Counted from the first letter of the stretch, positions 51,305 through 60,400 are shown. The stretch: 64,000 bases of DNA from Limnohabitans sp. Rim47 (GCF_001517545.1 NZ_FBYA01000002.1:154959-218958); one strand, 5' to 3'. Program-made: numbers and translations. The notes: generated by a model from the letters alone, not told the origin.

Positions 51305-52177
51305 TTACTTGATCAGGTTCAACAAATACTGCCCATATCCATTCTTGGCCAAAGGCGCAGCCAGTTTCTGCACCGCTGCGGCATCAATCCACTTCTGGGC
51401 AAAGGCAATTTCTTCGGGGCAGGCCACCATCAGGCCCTGGCGCTTTTGCAGTGTGGCAATAAAGCCCGCTGCCTCCAGCAAACTGTCATGCGTGCCGGTG
51501 TCCAGCCAGGCGTAGCCTCGGCCCATGATCTCGACGTTCATCTGTCCCAGCTCCAGATAACGCTTGTTCACGTCGGTGATTTCCAGCTCGCCTCGCAGCG
51601 ATGGCTTAATGCTGGCCGCGATGTCACACACCTGCTGGTCATAAAAGTACAAGCCTGTCACGGCATAGCTGCTCTTGGGTTGGGCGGGCTTTTCTTCGAT
51701 GCTCAGCGCTTTGAAATCAGCATCAAAATCCACAACGCCATAGCGTTCCGGGTCATGCACATGGTAGGCAAAAACGCTGGCACCGCTGGAGCGGTCATTC
51801 GCACTGGCCAGCAACTTCACCAAATCGTGCCCGTAATAAATGTTGTCGCCCAGCACCAATGCACTCGGGTCGTTGCCTACAAAATCTTTGCCAATGATGT
51901 AGGCCTGCGCCAAGCCATCGGGGCTGGGCTGCGCAGCATATTGAATGTTCATGCCCCACTGACTGCCATCGCCCAAAAGGTCGGCAAAGCGAGGCGTATC
52001 TTGTGGTGTGCTGATCAACAACACATCCTTGATGCCTGCAAGCATCAGCGTGGTCAGCGGGTAATACACCATGGGTTTGTCGTACACCGGCATCAGCTGC
52101 TTGCTGACCGCCTGCGTTACGGGGTAAAGCCGGGTGCCTGAGCCACCGGCCAAAATAATACCTTTTCGATTTGTCAT
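51305..52177 (-). CDS. rfbA: glucose-1-phosphate thymidylyltransferase
   Basis: This 290-residue enzyme forms dTDP-glucose, the first step toward dTDP-L-rhamnose. It has GIILAGGSGTRLYPVTQAVS near residue 5, KQLMPVYDKPMVYYPLTTLM, LVLGDNIYYGHDLVKLL near 110, and YGVVDFDADFKALSIEEKPA near 150. The later ITDVNKRYLELGQMNVEIMG and GYAWLDTGTHDSLLEA are also typical. The ATG at 52177 is preceded by AAGGAAAG and overlaps the stop of the upstream membrane-protein gene. rfbC follows after a repeat-filled gap of 132 bases. Confidence 0.95.
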   Translation of the reverse strand: MTNRKGIILAGGSGTRLYPVTQAVSKQLMPVYDKPMVYYPLTTLMLAGIKDVLLISTPQDTPRFADLLGDGSQWGMNIQYAAQPSPDGLAQAYIIGKDFVGNDPSALVLGDNIYYGHDLVKLLASANDRSSGASVFAYHVHDPERYGVVDFDADFKALSIEEKPAQPKSSYAVTGLYFYDQQVCDIAASIKPSLRGELEITDVNKRYLELGQMNVEIMGRGYAWLDTGTHDSLLEAAGFIATLQKRQGLMVACPEEIAFAQKWIDAAAVQKLAAPLAKNGYGQYLLNLIK

Positions 52178-52743
52178 GTATTTGTCTTTCCTTGCGTAGA
52201 TAACTTGACCAGGTAGTTGCACAACAAATGCACCAACGCAATCAAGATGACCGCCTGCAATGGCATCATCAAAAATTGCGGTTCAAAGGTGTAGCGCCAG
52301 GTTCCTAAATGCATCGCGATGATCTCGCCAAGCGGCGGCAACAACAATGCTGCCAAAGAAATGGCCAAAATCTTTTTGAGTGCCGGTAATCTGGAAAACC
52401 AGTTCTCTTCCAACTCAAAAATTATCCGGTAGGCAATAGCCCAAGCCACTGGAACCCAAGGCGGAAACTTCACCTTGGTGTTTTCATACAAGTGATAAAC
52501 CCACCACCCGTTTTCTGTGCCAAGCCACTCCGAAAAAGCCCCCAGACAAAAACTGACCAGCATGCCAGCCACAACCCTGTATTTGTAACGCAAGAAATTC
52601 TCGTTGTGCCGGTGTCTGAAAAACTTCAGAAAAACGATCCCCAACAAAATCAAGGTCAGCCCCTGCGGCGATTCATGCAGCAAACCCACAATCACCCCAC
52701 CGAGCAACACCTTCAGCAAGGCAATGCATATTGCAAAAGTCAT
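52174..52743 (-). CDS. uncharacterised inner-membrane protein
   Basis: This 189-residue protein has about five hydrophobic segments: residues 1-24, 26-40, 58-73, a central one near 95-110 and two C-terminal ones near 125-145 and 158-180. No signal cleavage or catalytic motif is visible, and I do not recognise a family. Charged loops RHRHNENFLRYKYR and LEENWFSRLPALKK would be cytoplasmic. Its stop overlaps the rfbA start, so it is expressed with the rhamnose precursor genes. It may be a polysaccharide-related membrane component. Confidence 0.72.
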   Translation of the reverse strand: MTFAICIALLKVLLGGVIVGLLHESPQGLTLILLGIVFLKFFRHRHNENFLRYKYRVVAGMLVSFCLGAFSEWLGTENGWWVYHLYENTKVKFPPWVPVAWAIAYRIIFELEENWFSRLPALKKILAISLAALLLPPLGEIIAMHLGTWRYTFEPQFLMMPLQAVILIALVHLLCNYLVKLSTQGKTNT

Positions 52744-52890
52744 CGTCGGTGGTATTTAAATATGAGGTTAAAAAAGAGATAAACGCCGAACAGTAACTTA
52801 ATGCCTTGGCCATTGAGCATTGTAAAACCCCTCTCGAGGCCAAGGGGCGAAAGACTAAAGTCACATTCACTTCCAGTAAGCTCTGTATCT

Positions 52891-54132
52891 ATGAATACCG
52901 CCATCGAATTTCTGCCCGCATGCTGCGATGTGCTGATCATCGGCGCAGGTCCCGCAGGATCTGCCGCAGCCATCACATTGGCCCAGGCGGGTCTGGACGT
53001 TGTGCTGGTAGACCAACATGCGTTTCCGCGCGACAAAGTCTGCGGCGATGGCTTAATTCCCGATGCACATCAAGCACTGGCCAAGCTCGGACTCTTAGAT
53101 GAAGTCATGCAACACGCCCAACTGGCCAGTCACTTGTCGTGCACAAGCCCACGGGGCAAAAGAATCGACATCCAAGGCACACTTGCCGTGTTGCCTCGCA
53201 AACAGCTCGACGACATCGTCTGCAAAGCCGCCGTGGCCAAAGGTGCCCGCATGTTTGCCCCCCTGCGGTTCACCCAGCTGATGGAAGAAGAAGGTCGCGT
53301 GGTCGGGGCCCACCTCAGCCAAGGCGAGCACACCCGAAAAATACGTGCCGACTGGGTTATTTTGGCCACCGGTGCCGTGCCTGCCGCGCTCAGTTCAGCA
53401 CGTATGACGCATCGCCAAGCCCCCAGTGCCGTCGCCATGCGCTGCTACATCAAGAACGATGCGATGGCCAGCGATATCACCCAACTGGAAGTCATTTTTC
53501 ACAAATCTCTTGCACCGGGTTACGGCTGGATCTTTCCCTGTGGCAACGGCGTCTTCAATGTCGGCGTGGGCGTATTCAACACTGGCGGAGGCCTGCTTGG
53601 GCAACGGGCCACTGCGCGCAGCAAAGTGGCCGACACCAATTTGCATGACATGTTTGACCAACTCAGCCAACTGTCCGAATCAGCCAAGCAGTTGATCAAC
53701 GACGGCGAACAACTTGGACCACTCAAAGGTGCGCCACTGCGCTGCACCCTGGAGGGCGCGCAACTTTCACGCCCCGGACTCATGGTGACGGGAGAAGCAG
53801 CGGGCAGCACCTATGCGCTGACTGGCGAAGGCATTGGAAAAGCGCTGGAAACCGGCATGCTTGCCGCTCAAGCCATCTTGCTGAATGGTCAGCTGAAAGA
53901 AGACCAACTGCTTGCGCACTACCAAAGCCAAATAGATGCGCTGCGCCCCCGCTTCAAACTGTATGAACGAGCACAAATCTTCAGCCTCTACCCCTGGCTG
54001 GCAGATCTCGTCATCTGGCGTGCCCAAAAAAGTGTCCGACTGCGCCAACGAATATCCGGCCTCTTGAACGAAACCAGCAACCCCGGCCATCTATTCACAC
54101 TCAAAGGCCTGGTGCGCCTGTTCACCCACTGA
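52891..54132 (+). CDS. FAD-dependent oxidoreductase, geranylgeranyl reductase-like
   Basis: This 413-residue flavoprotein has the dinucleotide motif CDVLIIGAGPAGSAAAITLA near residue 15, the second-cluster stretch FPRDKVCGDGLIPDAHQAL, LPRKQLDDIVCKAAVAKGA near 105, WVILATGA, and the FAD-ribose motif RPGLMVTGEAAGSTYALTGE near 295 followed by GIGKALETG. These are typical of the geranylgeranyl reductase family, which reduces polyprenyl chains. Near undecaprenyl-dependent polysaccharide genes a lipid-carrier substrate is attractive, though halogenase-like or quinone-related roles are possible. The start at 52891 is chosen because upstream codons lack homology. Confidence 0.83.
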   Translation: MNTAIEFLPACCDVLIIGAGPAGSAAAITLAQAGLDVVLVDQHAFPRDKVCGDGLIPDAHQALAKLGLLDEVMQHAQLASHLSCTSPRGKRIDIQGTLAVLPRKQLDDIVCKAAVAKGARMFAPLRFTQLMEEEGRVVGAHLSQGEHTRKIRADWVILATGAVPAALSSARMTHRQAPSAVAMRCYIKNDAMASDITQLEVIFHKSLAPGYGWIFPCGNGVFNVGVGVFNTGGGLLGQRATARSKVADTNLHDMFDQLSQLSESAKQLINDGEQLGPLKGAPLRCTLEGAQLSRPGLMVTGEAAGSTYALTGEGIGKALETGMLAAQAILLNGQLKEDQLLAHYQSQIDALRPRFKLYERAQIFSLYPWLADLVIWRAQKSVRLRQRISGLLNETSNPGHLFTLKGLVRLFTH

Positions 54133-54461
54133 CCCACACATCCTTCATCGCGTCATCATGATTGGCACAGTTCTTTTGCCAAACACGCTCCATCTTTAGA
54201 TTCAAGAAAACGCCCGATTGCTGCGCTGTCGCACCACACGCTCTGTCGACTGATGCGACCCAGCAGCTGGAGCCTGCCCAACAGCGCTTGGTGCAAGGCG
54301 CTGGTGTGTCGGGTGAGTTCACCCAGTGTGAGTTGATGGAGTCAAATGAACACGAGAAAATTTTTACGCTCAGTGGTTGTCTGAGGCCCCAAAGTCCCAG
54401 CCCAAAAAAAGACCCCACAGTTCACACTGCAGGGCCTTTTATTTTGAGGTGCGGATTTGAA
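54133..54461. other. 329-base gap without a supported gene
   Basis: The gap lies between convergent genes. Both strands have short open frames, but none shows a ribosome site or recognisable protein. A terminator-like hairpin at its right end is listed separately. An uncharacterised RNA cannot be excluded. Confidence 0.4.
54404..54440 (-). terminator. probable intrinsic terminator of the polysaccharide operon
   Basis: On the minus strand AGGCCCTGCAG pairs imperfectly with CTGTGGGGTCT around TGTGAA and is followed by seven T residues. It lies about 20 bases after the WecA-like stop codon. Confidence 0.6.
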
Positions 54462-55604
54462 TTAGGTTTTGACCCGCCTGTCCTTTGGCTTGACGAGCAA
54501 AAAGTCAATGGGCGAACACCAGTGGTGCCGCACCATACGGGCATAGATGGCCACGTAGCCCAAGCACAACCCCACGTACATCAAAGTGGAGACCGTTTTA
54601 GACGCATAGGTGAAGTTGGCCAGCACGACCGCGGTCAAAGTCATCAAACCGATCAACACGCCCGTAATGGAGTTGCGGATGCCATTGGCGTATTGGCCAA
54701 ACCAGCCCGCCACATAACGCCGCTTGAACAGGCTGTGAAAATGCAAGCTGTCAGGCATGCCGGGGTGGTCTTTGCGCACTTTGCGGCGGAAGATGCTGAA
54801 CAACACTTCGGTGATGGGGTGCACGCAGACCATGAGGGCCGCAAAAGTAGACACTCCGGGGTTGCGCTCAATGAGCAGCACAGCCACCCAAGCGAGAGCA
54901 AAGCCGATGAAGTAGGAGCCACCATCACCCAAGAAAAGTTTGCCAAAGGGCCAGTTGACCCAAAAGAAACCCCACACACAAGCGGCCAAGAGCAGCGCCA
55001 CACTGGCAAGCGTGGTGTCACCCACTTGCCAGGCGATCAAGGCGTAGCCTACAAAACCCAGAGCCGACATGGTGCTGGCCAGGCCATTAAAACCGTCGAT
55101 GATGTTGACACTATTGGCCACGCCTCCCACCACAAAAGCGGTGAACAACACCGAAACCACTGTGAATTGCATGAGCCAGTCCACGCCCCAGATGTCGACA
55201 CGGGTGATGGCGTGATCTGTGATGTACCAGGCCATCAGGCCCGATGCCATGGTGGCCAACAGGCGCTGCATGACGCCCACGCGTTTGGTGATGTCTTCGG
55301 CCACACCAAACAAAAAGGCAGGCATGCCGGCAAACAGGATGGGGGTGAGCAAGGCTTGAACGTCTGGCGGTGCTTTGAACCAGGTCACCACCAAACCCAA
55401 CACAACAGGGATGCCGCCAACGCGAGGTGTGGGTGCAGTGTGGAACTTTTGCACGCCGTCGGTGAAGTCCATGCTAAAAGATCCGTGCCAGCGCTTGGTC
55501 AGCACCAAGAACACACTCAGCGAGAAGCTGCTGGCAAAGCCCCAGCCTGCGGCATGTAAAGCGGGGGATAGAAATACGCCGTGGAGGGCGTTGAGAAGAT
55601 TCAT
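54462..55604 (-). CDS. WecA/MraY-type polyprenyl-phosphate sugar-1-phosphate transferase
   Basis: This 380-residue membrane protein has about ten hydrophobic segments and the family motifs HTAPTPRVGGIPVVLGL near residue 55, the acidic FGVAEDITKRVGVMQRLL near 98, ANSVNIIDGFNGLASTMS near 165, FGKLFLGDGGSYFIGFALAW near 220 and the His-rich DSLHFHSLFKRRYV near 285. It would transfer a sugar-1-phosphate to undecaprenyl phosphate, starting repeat-unit assembly. It is the last gene of the cluster headed by the RfaH-like gene. The acidic DDxxD pair appears as EDI, slightly altered. Confidence 0.88.
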   Translation of the reverse strand: MNLLNALHGVFLSPALHAAGWGFASSFSLSVFLVLTKRWHGSFSMDFTDGVQKFHTAPTPRVGGIPVVLGLVVTWFKAPPDVQALLTPILFAGMPAFLFGVAEDITKRVGVMQRLLATMASGLMAWYITDHAITRVDIWGVDWLMQFTVVSVLFTAFVVGGVANSVNIIDGFNGLASTMSALGFVGYALIAWQVGDTTLASVALLLAACVWGFFWVNWPFGKLFLGDGGSYFIGFALAWVAVLLIERNPGVSTFAALMVCVHPITEVLFSIFRRKVRKDHPGMPDSLHFHSLFKRRYVAGWFGQYANGIRNSITGVLIGLMTLTAVVLANFTYASKTVSTLMYVGLCLGYVAIYARMVRHHWCSPIDFLLVKPKDRRVKT

Positions 55605-55685
55605 GGTTGACGAGTGGATTTGCTCATGCCGGTTGTTTGCAAGGATTCGCTTGCAGGGGCAAGCTCAGATAAAAAACCAAGCCGT

Positions 55686-56858
55686 TTAATTGGCTTTTCC
55701 AAGGGCTTTTTGCCAACCGGTTTTGAGATCAGCTAGTTTTTGGGCGGATTCTGGGTCTTTGTTGGCGTTGCGCAGAGCTTGGCGGATGAAGACGAAGAGC
55801 AAAAAAGCAAAGCCTGCGGCTAAGGTAGCGACGATGGCGATGAGTGCTTTTTTGGGTTTGGCTTTTTTCTCGGGCGGCTGGGCTGCGTCGAGCACTTGGA
55901 TGACGGCGCCTTCGCGGGATTCATCGATTTTAGCCAGCTCAAACTGTTTGGCAAACAAGTCGAACAGGGTTTCCTGGTATTTGAATTCGCGGTACTTGGC
56001 CACGTAATCGCCCTGCCCTGCGGCGCTGGCAGGTTCGTCTTTTTCTTGTTTGGCCAGTTGGGCACGCAGGTTGGACAGCTCGTTCAGGGCTTGCTTGAAG
56101 TCAGGCGCCGTGTCGGCCAAATAGCCACGCATGGCACCCACTTTAACTTCTTGGGCGGTGACTTGGGCCTTGAGTGCGGCCACGCCAGCCACGGCCGATG
56201 TGGGGTTAGATTTGAGCACGCTGCTGTTGACGCCAGTAGCGCGCAGGGACTGCTCAGCAGCAATCATTTTGTCTTGAACCAAGCTGAGTTGTTTCTCGAA
56301 AAAGGCACGTCGCTGCTGGGCTTCGGTGACGGCCAGACGGGCCAGCAGTTGTTGCAGCTCTTGCACATGGGCGTTGGCCAGGTCGGCAGCAAATTGGGGG
56401 TCTTTGTCATCGATTTCAATGCTAATTAAGCCGTCTTTGCCACTGACAGCACGGGTGTTGCCAGTCAGCACAGCGCGGGTGTCGGTTTTAAATTGGGTTG
56501 CATAGCGCTCTTCCAGTTTGAAGCGCTCAATCAGCGCGTCTTGCACGCTGTTGCTTTTCATGAAGGCGAGGTATTGGTCGGCGGGGTTTTTGATGCCTGC
56601 AGCGGCCCCGGCCAAACCACCCAGCCCGCCCAAGCTGGCCAACATGCTGGCGGCGGCGCTTTGCTGTTGCTGGGGCGGGAGGAATTTGACGGTGGCTGTG
56701 AACGTGGGAGGCACAGCAAAGCTGATACCCAAAGCGACCAAGCCCACCACGAGCGGCCCCAGGATGAGCAAGCGCAGGTTGTCGACGATGGTTTGCAGCA
56801 GGTCGAGCAGGCTGATCTCGTCCTCTGCTTGTTCGGGAATGTGTGAGGTGTCGGTCAT
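55686..56858 (-). CDS. Wzz-type polysaccharide chain-length determinant
   Basis: This 390-residue protein is a Wzz co-polymerase. An N-terminal ISLLDLLQTIVDNLRLLILG leads into a first membrane helix near residues 30-50, then PPTFTATVKFLPPQ, a Gly-rich segment GGLGGLAGAAAG, a long helical periplasmic region with coiled-coil character (EAQQRRAFFEKQLSLVQDKM), and the C-terminal DAAQPPEKKAKPKKALIAIV leading into the second helix. There is no tyrosine-kinase domain. The ATG at 56858 is preferred because the codons before it (IPDEVGHDK) come from a palindromic repeat. It sets polymer length together with the WecA-like and SLBB proteins. Confidence 0.88.
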   Translation of the reverse strand: MTDTSHIPEQAEDEISLLDLLQTIVDNLRLLILGPLVVGLVALGISFAVPPTFTATVKFLPPQQQQSAAASMLASLGGLGGLAGAAAGIKNPADQYLAFMKSNSVQDALIERFKLEERYATQFKTDTRAVLTGNTRAVSGKDGLISIEIDDKDPQFAADLANAHVQELQQLLARLAVTEAQQRRAFFEKQLSLVQDKMIAAEQSLRATGVNSSVLKSNPTSAVAGVAALKAQVTAQEVKVGAMRGYLADTAPDFKQALNELSNLRAQLAKQEKDEPASAAGQGDYVAKYREFKYQETLFDLFAKQFELAKIDESREGAVIQVLDAAQPPEKKAKPKKALIAIVATLAAGFAFLLFVFIRQALRNANKDPESAQKLADLKTGWQKALGKAN

Positions 56859-56873
56859 GAGAGTGGGACTTTT

Positions 56874-56936
56874 GTCATGCCCGACTTCATCGGGTATCTC
56901 TGGGTTCGGTGTCATGGATACCCGCATTCGCGGGTA
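56874..56936. repeat. pair of REP-like palindromes upstream of the Wzz-like gene
   Basis: GTCATGCCCGACTTCATCGG then GTATCT (56874-56899) is followed by TGGGTTCGGT and by GTCATGGATACCCGCATTCG then CGGGTAAG. It is a variant of the composite elements at 51193 and 62490. It lies in the 122-base gap after the SLBB gene; read on the minus strand it yields a spurious N-terminal extension of Wzz. Confidence 0.7.
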
Positions 56937-56980
56937 AGAAAGTTAGGACGGGTACGACAGTTGAGGTAGCGTATCACCGG

Positions 56981-59329
56981 TCAATTTTTCAGTGTTTTGA
57001 TCGCGGCTGCGCCTATGCCAAGGTTACTGAAAATCTGGGTCCAATCTTTGAGTGCACGGACCAAGAAGTTGTAGCCGCTTTCACGGTCGACCTTGGCGGG
57101 CACGATGACGGTATCACCGGGCATGACTTTGGTGCTGTCGAAACTGCTAAAAAAGCCTGCGGCACGGCGACTAAGCACCGAGCCATCGGCACGAAGCACA
57201 AAGGCTTCACTGGCTTCGGCGTCCTCGGTCAGCCCTGCGGATTTGATGACCTCACCCACGGTACGTCCGGCTTTGTAGATCATGACGTTTTCATTGTTGA
57301 CGCTGCCTGCGGCAGAGACAAACGCAGGCAGGCTAGGCACCAGGATGGCGTCGCCGTCTTCCAAGGGCAGATTGGGCAGCTCGCCCAGGGCATTGGTGGC
57401 GGTGATTTTTTCAGGGTCGAGTTCGAGCGAGACGCGACCTTGGCTGCGCATGGCTTTGAGCTTGTCGATCTGGGCGCGTTGTTGGGCCATTTGCTGCTGT
57501 TGCATGGTCGAGGCTTGGGTTGCGCGGTCGCCCGTGAGATTGGCGGTCAGGGTAGCGTTGGCGCTTTGGGCTTGTGCCTCGAGCCGGCGGATGACGGTAT
57601 CCAGGTTTTGTTGTTGCTGTTTACGCACTGATTCACGGGTGAATTCGGTGCCGTACAAATAGGCTTGTGACGCCAAGCCGCCCACACGGGCAATGAGCTG
57701 GGGCAAGGTTTCACCAGGCAACGCCTGGTAGACGCCGGGGGCAGCGACTTCACCTTCGATGCGCACGAGGCGTGACTGGCGCGCCAGTGGCAAGCGCACA
57801 TCGGTGCTGCTCAAGATGGTGATGACGTCACCAGCTTGCAGTGGCAGGTTATGGGCAGGGTCTTTCTGGATGACGGCTTTACCCAAGTTGAAGGGGATAA
57901 GGTCAGTGCGCAGTTCGATGGTGTTGAGGCGTTCAATGACGGCGTAGTCCCAGTTGATTTGATCGACCATGCTGCGCACGCGTTCATTGATGCGGCTGCC
58001 TGCCTCTTTGATGTCTTTGCTTTGGTCAATCGCTTGGACCAGTTGGTTTTTGCGTTTGTAGTAATCAGGAGTGAGCAGTGCTTCACGATCAGGGATGACG
58101 TCACTGATGCGCATTCTGGGCATCCATTTGTGACGCAACGGTTGAGCGACATTGCCTTGCAGCGTGACGGCGTTGCCAAAAGCGTGGCTGATGGGCAACA
58201 AAGTCAAGACGTCGCCATCTTTGAGCGTTTGAGCCAAACCTGCGCCGGCCAGTGCAATGTCTTGCACTTGACGGGGGGCCTGGGGATCGGAACCAATACT
58301 TTCAATCAGTGCTTTTTGTGTGCTGGCCAATGCGGGCACACCGCCGCCCAATGCCAACAGATTTTGTATGGTGGTGCCGGGTTTGAGTTCATAAATGGCA
58401 CCGTGGTCGGTGGCACCCGTGAGAGCCATGCGAGGGCCGACGGGCGGAATCATGATGACGTCGCCAGGTTGCAGGGCGGTGTCTTTGGATTTGTCACCTT
58501 GGGCAATGAAGTCGTAGAGATCGAGAGTGGTGACGGTTTTCCCAGCCCGCTTGAGCTGAATGCTGCGCATGCTGCCGTTGATGCCAGGGCCACCACTGGC
58601 AAACACGGCGTTAACCAAGGTGGACAGACTGCTGAGGTTGTAGGTGCCGGGCTGCTGGGCCTGGCCCACCACATACACGGTGATACCGCGTAATTTACCC
58701 AAACTGGCGTTGAGCGTGACATTGTTGAACACGGTGGCCACGTGTTTGCGCAGGGTAGTTTCGAGGTCTTTGACTTGAACACCGCTCAGGTTAAGGGTGC
58801 CGATTTTGGGCAGACTGATTTGGCCATTGCGATCGAGTGTTTGACTTCCTGCATAGTCCACAGCGCCCCAGATCTGGATTCGCACTTCGTCGCCTTGGCC
58901 CAATACGTATTCAGCCGGTGCAGGAGCTGCCGCATCGGCTGCGTAGGCTTGGGGGTTGTCAAACAGCTCAGCACCAAAGTGGGCCAGCAATTGACCTGTG
59001 CTTTCTTGCACAAAGCGTTGAAATTGGCTGGGCACTGGGAGTTTACGTTCACGCAGGGAGGTGGGCTGTTGTTGGCGGACGGTATCAGCGACACCAAGGT
59101 CGGGGCGCTGGGGCAAAGTGGGCTGGACTGCAAGACCCACTGCTAAACCTTGAGCCGCACTTGGTACGGCAACAGGTATTGCTGTGGCTGCATCTGCAGC
59201 GCCCGGGCTTTGGGACTGCGCCTGAAACTGCGCTGCAGCAGGCAGGCTGCAGCAGGCCCAGACAACCACGTTCAATGCGTTCAAAACTATAGGCGTGCGC
59301 CGGGCAATTTGCTGGATTTGTGTAGGCAT
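56981..59329 (-). CDS. polysaccharide export protein with multiple SLBB domains (Wza-like)
   Basis: This 782-residue protein has a signal peptide ending near LPAAAQ and a Gln/Ala-rich linker to about residue 90. The Poly_export domain contains YVLGQGDEVRIQIWGAVDYA near 145, then DRNGQISLPKIGTLNLSGVQ. Several SLBB repeats follow, for example VYVVGQAQQPGTYNLSSLST near 215, VRIEGEVAAPGVYQALPGET near 530 and VSAAGSVNNENVMIYKAGRT near 680, and a final hydrophobic tail. It is longer than Wza because of extra SLBB units. It exports polymer across the outer membrane. An ops-like hairpin lies in its leader. Confidence 0.9.
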   Translation of the reverse strand: MPTQIQQIARRTPIVLNALNVVVWACCSLPAAAQFQAQSQSPGAADAATAIPVAVPSAAQGLAVGLAVQPTLPQRPDLGVADTVRQQQPTSLRERKLPVPSQFQRFVQESTGQLLAHFGAELFDNPQAYAADAAAPAPAEYVLGQGDEVRIQIWGAVDYAGSQTLDRNGQISLPKIGTLNLSGVQVKDLETTLRKHVATVFNNVTLNASLGKLRGITVYVVGQAQQPGTYNLSSLSTLVNAVFASGGPGINGSMRSIQLKRAGKTVTTLDLYDFIAQGDKSKDTALQPGDVIMIPPVGPRMALTGATDHGAIYELKPGTTIQNLLALGGGVPALASTQKALIESIGSDPQAPRQVQDIALAGAGLAQTLKDGDVLTLLPISHAFGNAVTLQGNVAQPLRHKWMPRMRISDVIPDREALLTPDYYKRKNQLVQAIDQSKDIKEAGSRINERVRSMVDQINWDYAVIERLNTIELRTDLIPFNLGKAVIQKDPAHNLPLQAGDVITILSSTDVRLPLARQSRLVRIEGEVAAPGVYQALPGETLPQLIARVGGLASQAYLYGTEFTRESVRKQQQQNLDTVIRRLEAQAQSANATLTANLTGDRATQASTMQQQQMAQQRAQIDKLKAMRSQGRVSLELDPEKITATNALGELPNLPLEDGDAILVPSLPAFVSAAGSVNNENVMIYKAGRTVGEVIKSAGLTEDAEASEAFVLRADGSVLSRRAAGFFSSFDSTKVMPGDTVIVPAKVDRESGYNFLVRALKDWTQIFSNLGIGAAAIKTLKN

Positions 59330-59382
59330 GAAAACGGTCTAAGCAACGCTTGAAGGTGGGTATTGGCTATGAGTCGGTAGTT

Positions 59383-59402
59383 CACTGCAAGCTACCGCAG
59401 TG
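59383..59402 (-). promoter_or_regulatory. ops-like hairpin in the leader of the SLBB export gene
   Basis: Read on the minus strand the site is CACTGC-GGTAGCTT-GCAGTG, a perfect 6-bp hairpin with GGTAG at the start of the loop. It contains GCGGTAGC, the core of the RfaH recruitment (ops) element GGCGGTAGCG. It is 54 bases before the ATG of the export gene, and a NusG/RfaH paralogue is encoded upstream. Confidence 0.55.
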
Positions 59403-59677
59403 CCTGATGCTGCATTTGCACATGACATCAAGACTGGAGATTGGATTCTTTTGAGCTATTAATTTGGTGAAAAAAAATGACCTCAGAATCCATATATGAA
59501 ATGTATTTTATACAATTTATCATGCATTTATTCGGAGCAAGCAATTCTCAAATAAATAACTTATTTGCAGTTATTTTTTACTATGTGCAAGGCGTTTGCC
59601 ACCCTATCCAAGTTGAGCATATGGCGGCTCGCAGGGGGTTAAGGCGACCCTAACAAGCGCACAGGAATGCTGTCAGT
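59403..59677. other. AT-rich gap upstream of the polysaccharide export gene
   Basis: The segment around 59450-59600 is strikingly AT-rich, with TA steps typical of promoters and H-NS-bound DNA, and probably holds the minus-strand promoter for the SLBB gene. A 58-codon plus-strand frame (59477-59653, starting MTSESIYEMYFIQFIMHLFG after GGTGA) can be read but resembles nothing I know and is not called as a gene. Confidence 0.4.
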
Positions 59678-60400
59678 TCAGAGTGGGGCTGACGAGCCGA
59701 AACGTCGGTCGCGCAGGACAAACCACTCGACCGCTTGCTGAAGCCGGTCTGGCGAAAAATCGGGCCAGAGGTCGTCGGTAAAAAACAGTTCGGCATAGGC
59801 CGCTTGCCACAACATGAAATTGCTGATGCGGGACTCTCCGCCTGTGCGGATGAGCAGGTCGATTTCGGGCGCATACGCGGTGCTGAGGTGGGAAGCCAGG
59901 GCTTCTTCAGTCAGGGCTTGCAGGCTTTGTTCGGGGTGGGCTTGTTGCCATGCTTGGGCAGCCTGAACCATGTCCCAACGGCCACCGTAGTTCACGCATA
60001 CGGTGAGTGTGATTTTGCTGTTGTGGGCAGTTTGTTGCTCGGCCCGCGTGATCAGTTCTTGCATGACGGGCGCAAAACGGCTTTTTTCTCCCACCAGCCG
60101 CAGGCGCACGCCGTTGGCGTTCATGCCATCGACTTCTTTTTGCAAGTAAGTCATAAACAGGCCCAAGAGGCTAGAGACTTCTTCTTCGGGCCGCTTCCAG
60201 TTTTCGGTGCTAAATGCGAAGAGGCTTAGGTGGGCAACACCCATGTCGGAGCAGGCTCGCACAATGTCACGCACCCGCTTGGCCCCTGAGGCGTGCCCCA
60301 GCGCGGCTGGCATGAAGCGTTTTTTGGCCCAACGGCGATTGCCATCCATGATGATGGCGATGTGTTGCGGCAAGGGGTTAGGGACAACTGATGTAGACAA
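59678..60400 (-). CDS. uppS: undecaprenyl diphosphate synthase (isoprenyl transferase)
   Basis: This 240-residue cis-prenyltransferase makes the C55 lipid carrier for cell-envelope glycans. It has HIAIIMDGNRRWAKKRFMPA near residue 13 with the catalytic Asp, LGHASGAKRVRDIVRACSDM, LSLFAFSTENWKRPEEEVSS near 58, TVCVNYGGRWDMVQAAQAW near 130 and the C-terminal DLLIRTGGESRISNFMLWQA followed by YAELFFTDDLWPDF. The start appears to be TTG at 60400. It sits in a polysaccharide cluster and not with frr and cdsA, so it may be a second, dedicated copy. Confidence 0.92.
   Translation of the reverse strand: MSTSVVPNPLPQHIAIIMDGNRRWAKKRFMPAALGHASGAKRVRDIVRACSDMGVAHLSLFAFSTENWKRPEEEVSSLLGLFMTYLQKEVDGMNANGVRLRLVGEKSRFAPVMQELITRAEQQTAHNSKITLTVCVNYGGRWDMVQAAQAWQQAHPEQSLQALTEEALASHLSTAYAPEIDLLIRTGGESRISNFMLWQAAYAELFFTDDLWPDFSPDRLQQAVEWFVLRDRRFGSSAPL

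Noticed and set aside
54162..55559. 465-codon plus-strand frame through the gap and across the WecA-like gene
   Set aside because: Most of it is antisense to the transferase and has biased, His/Gln-rich composition. The first 80 codons in the gap also lack a ribosome site and homology.
56859..56927. N-terminal extension of the Wzz-like protein
   Set aside because: The extra residues (IPDEVGHDK) are the translation of a REP-like palindrome.
59477..59653. 58-codon plus-strand frame in the AT-rich gap
   Set aside because: A GGTGA-like ribosome site is present, but composition alone can open such a frame, the protein matches nothing known, and the region is better explained as promoter DNA for the minus-strand gene.
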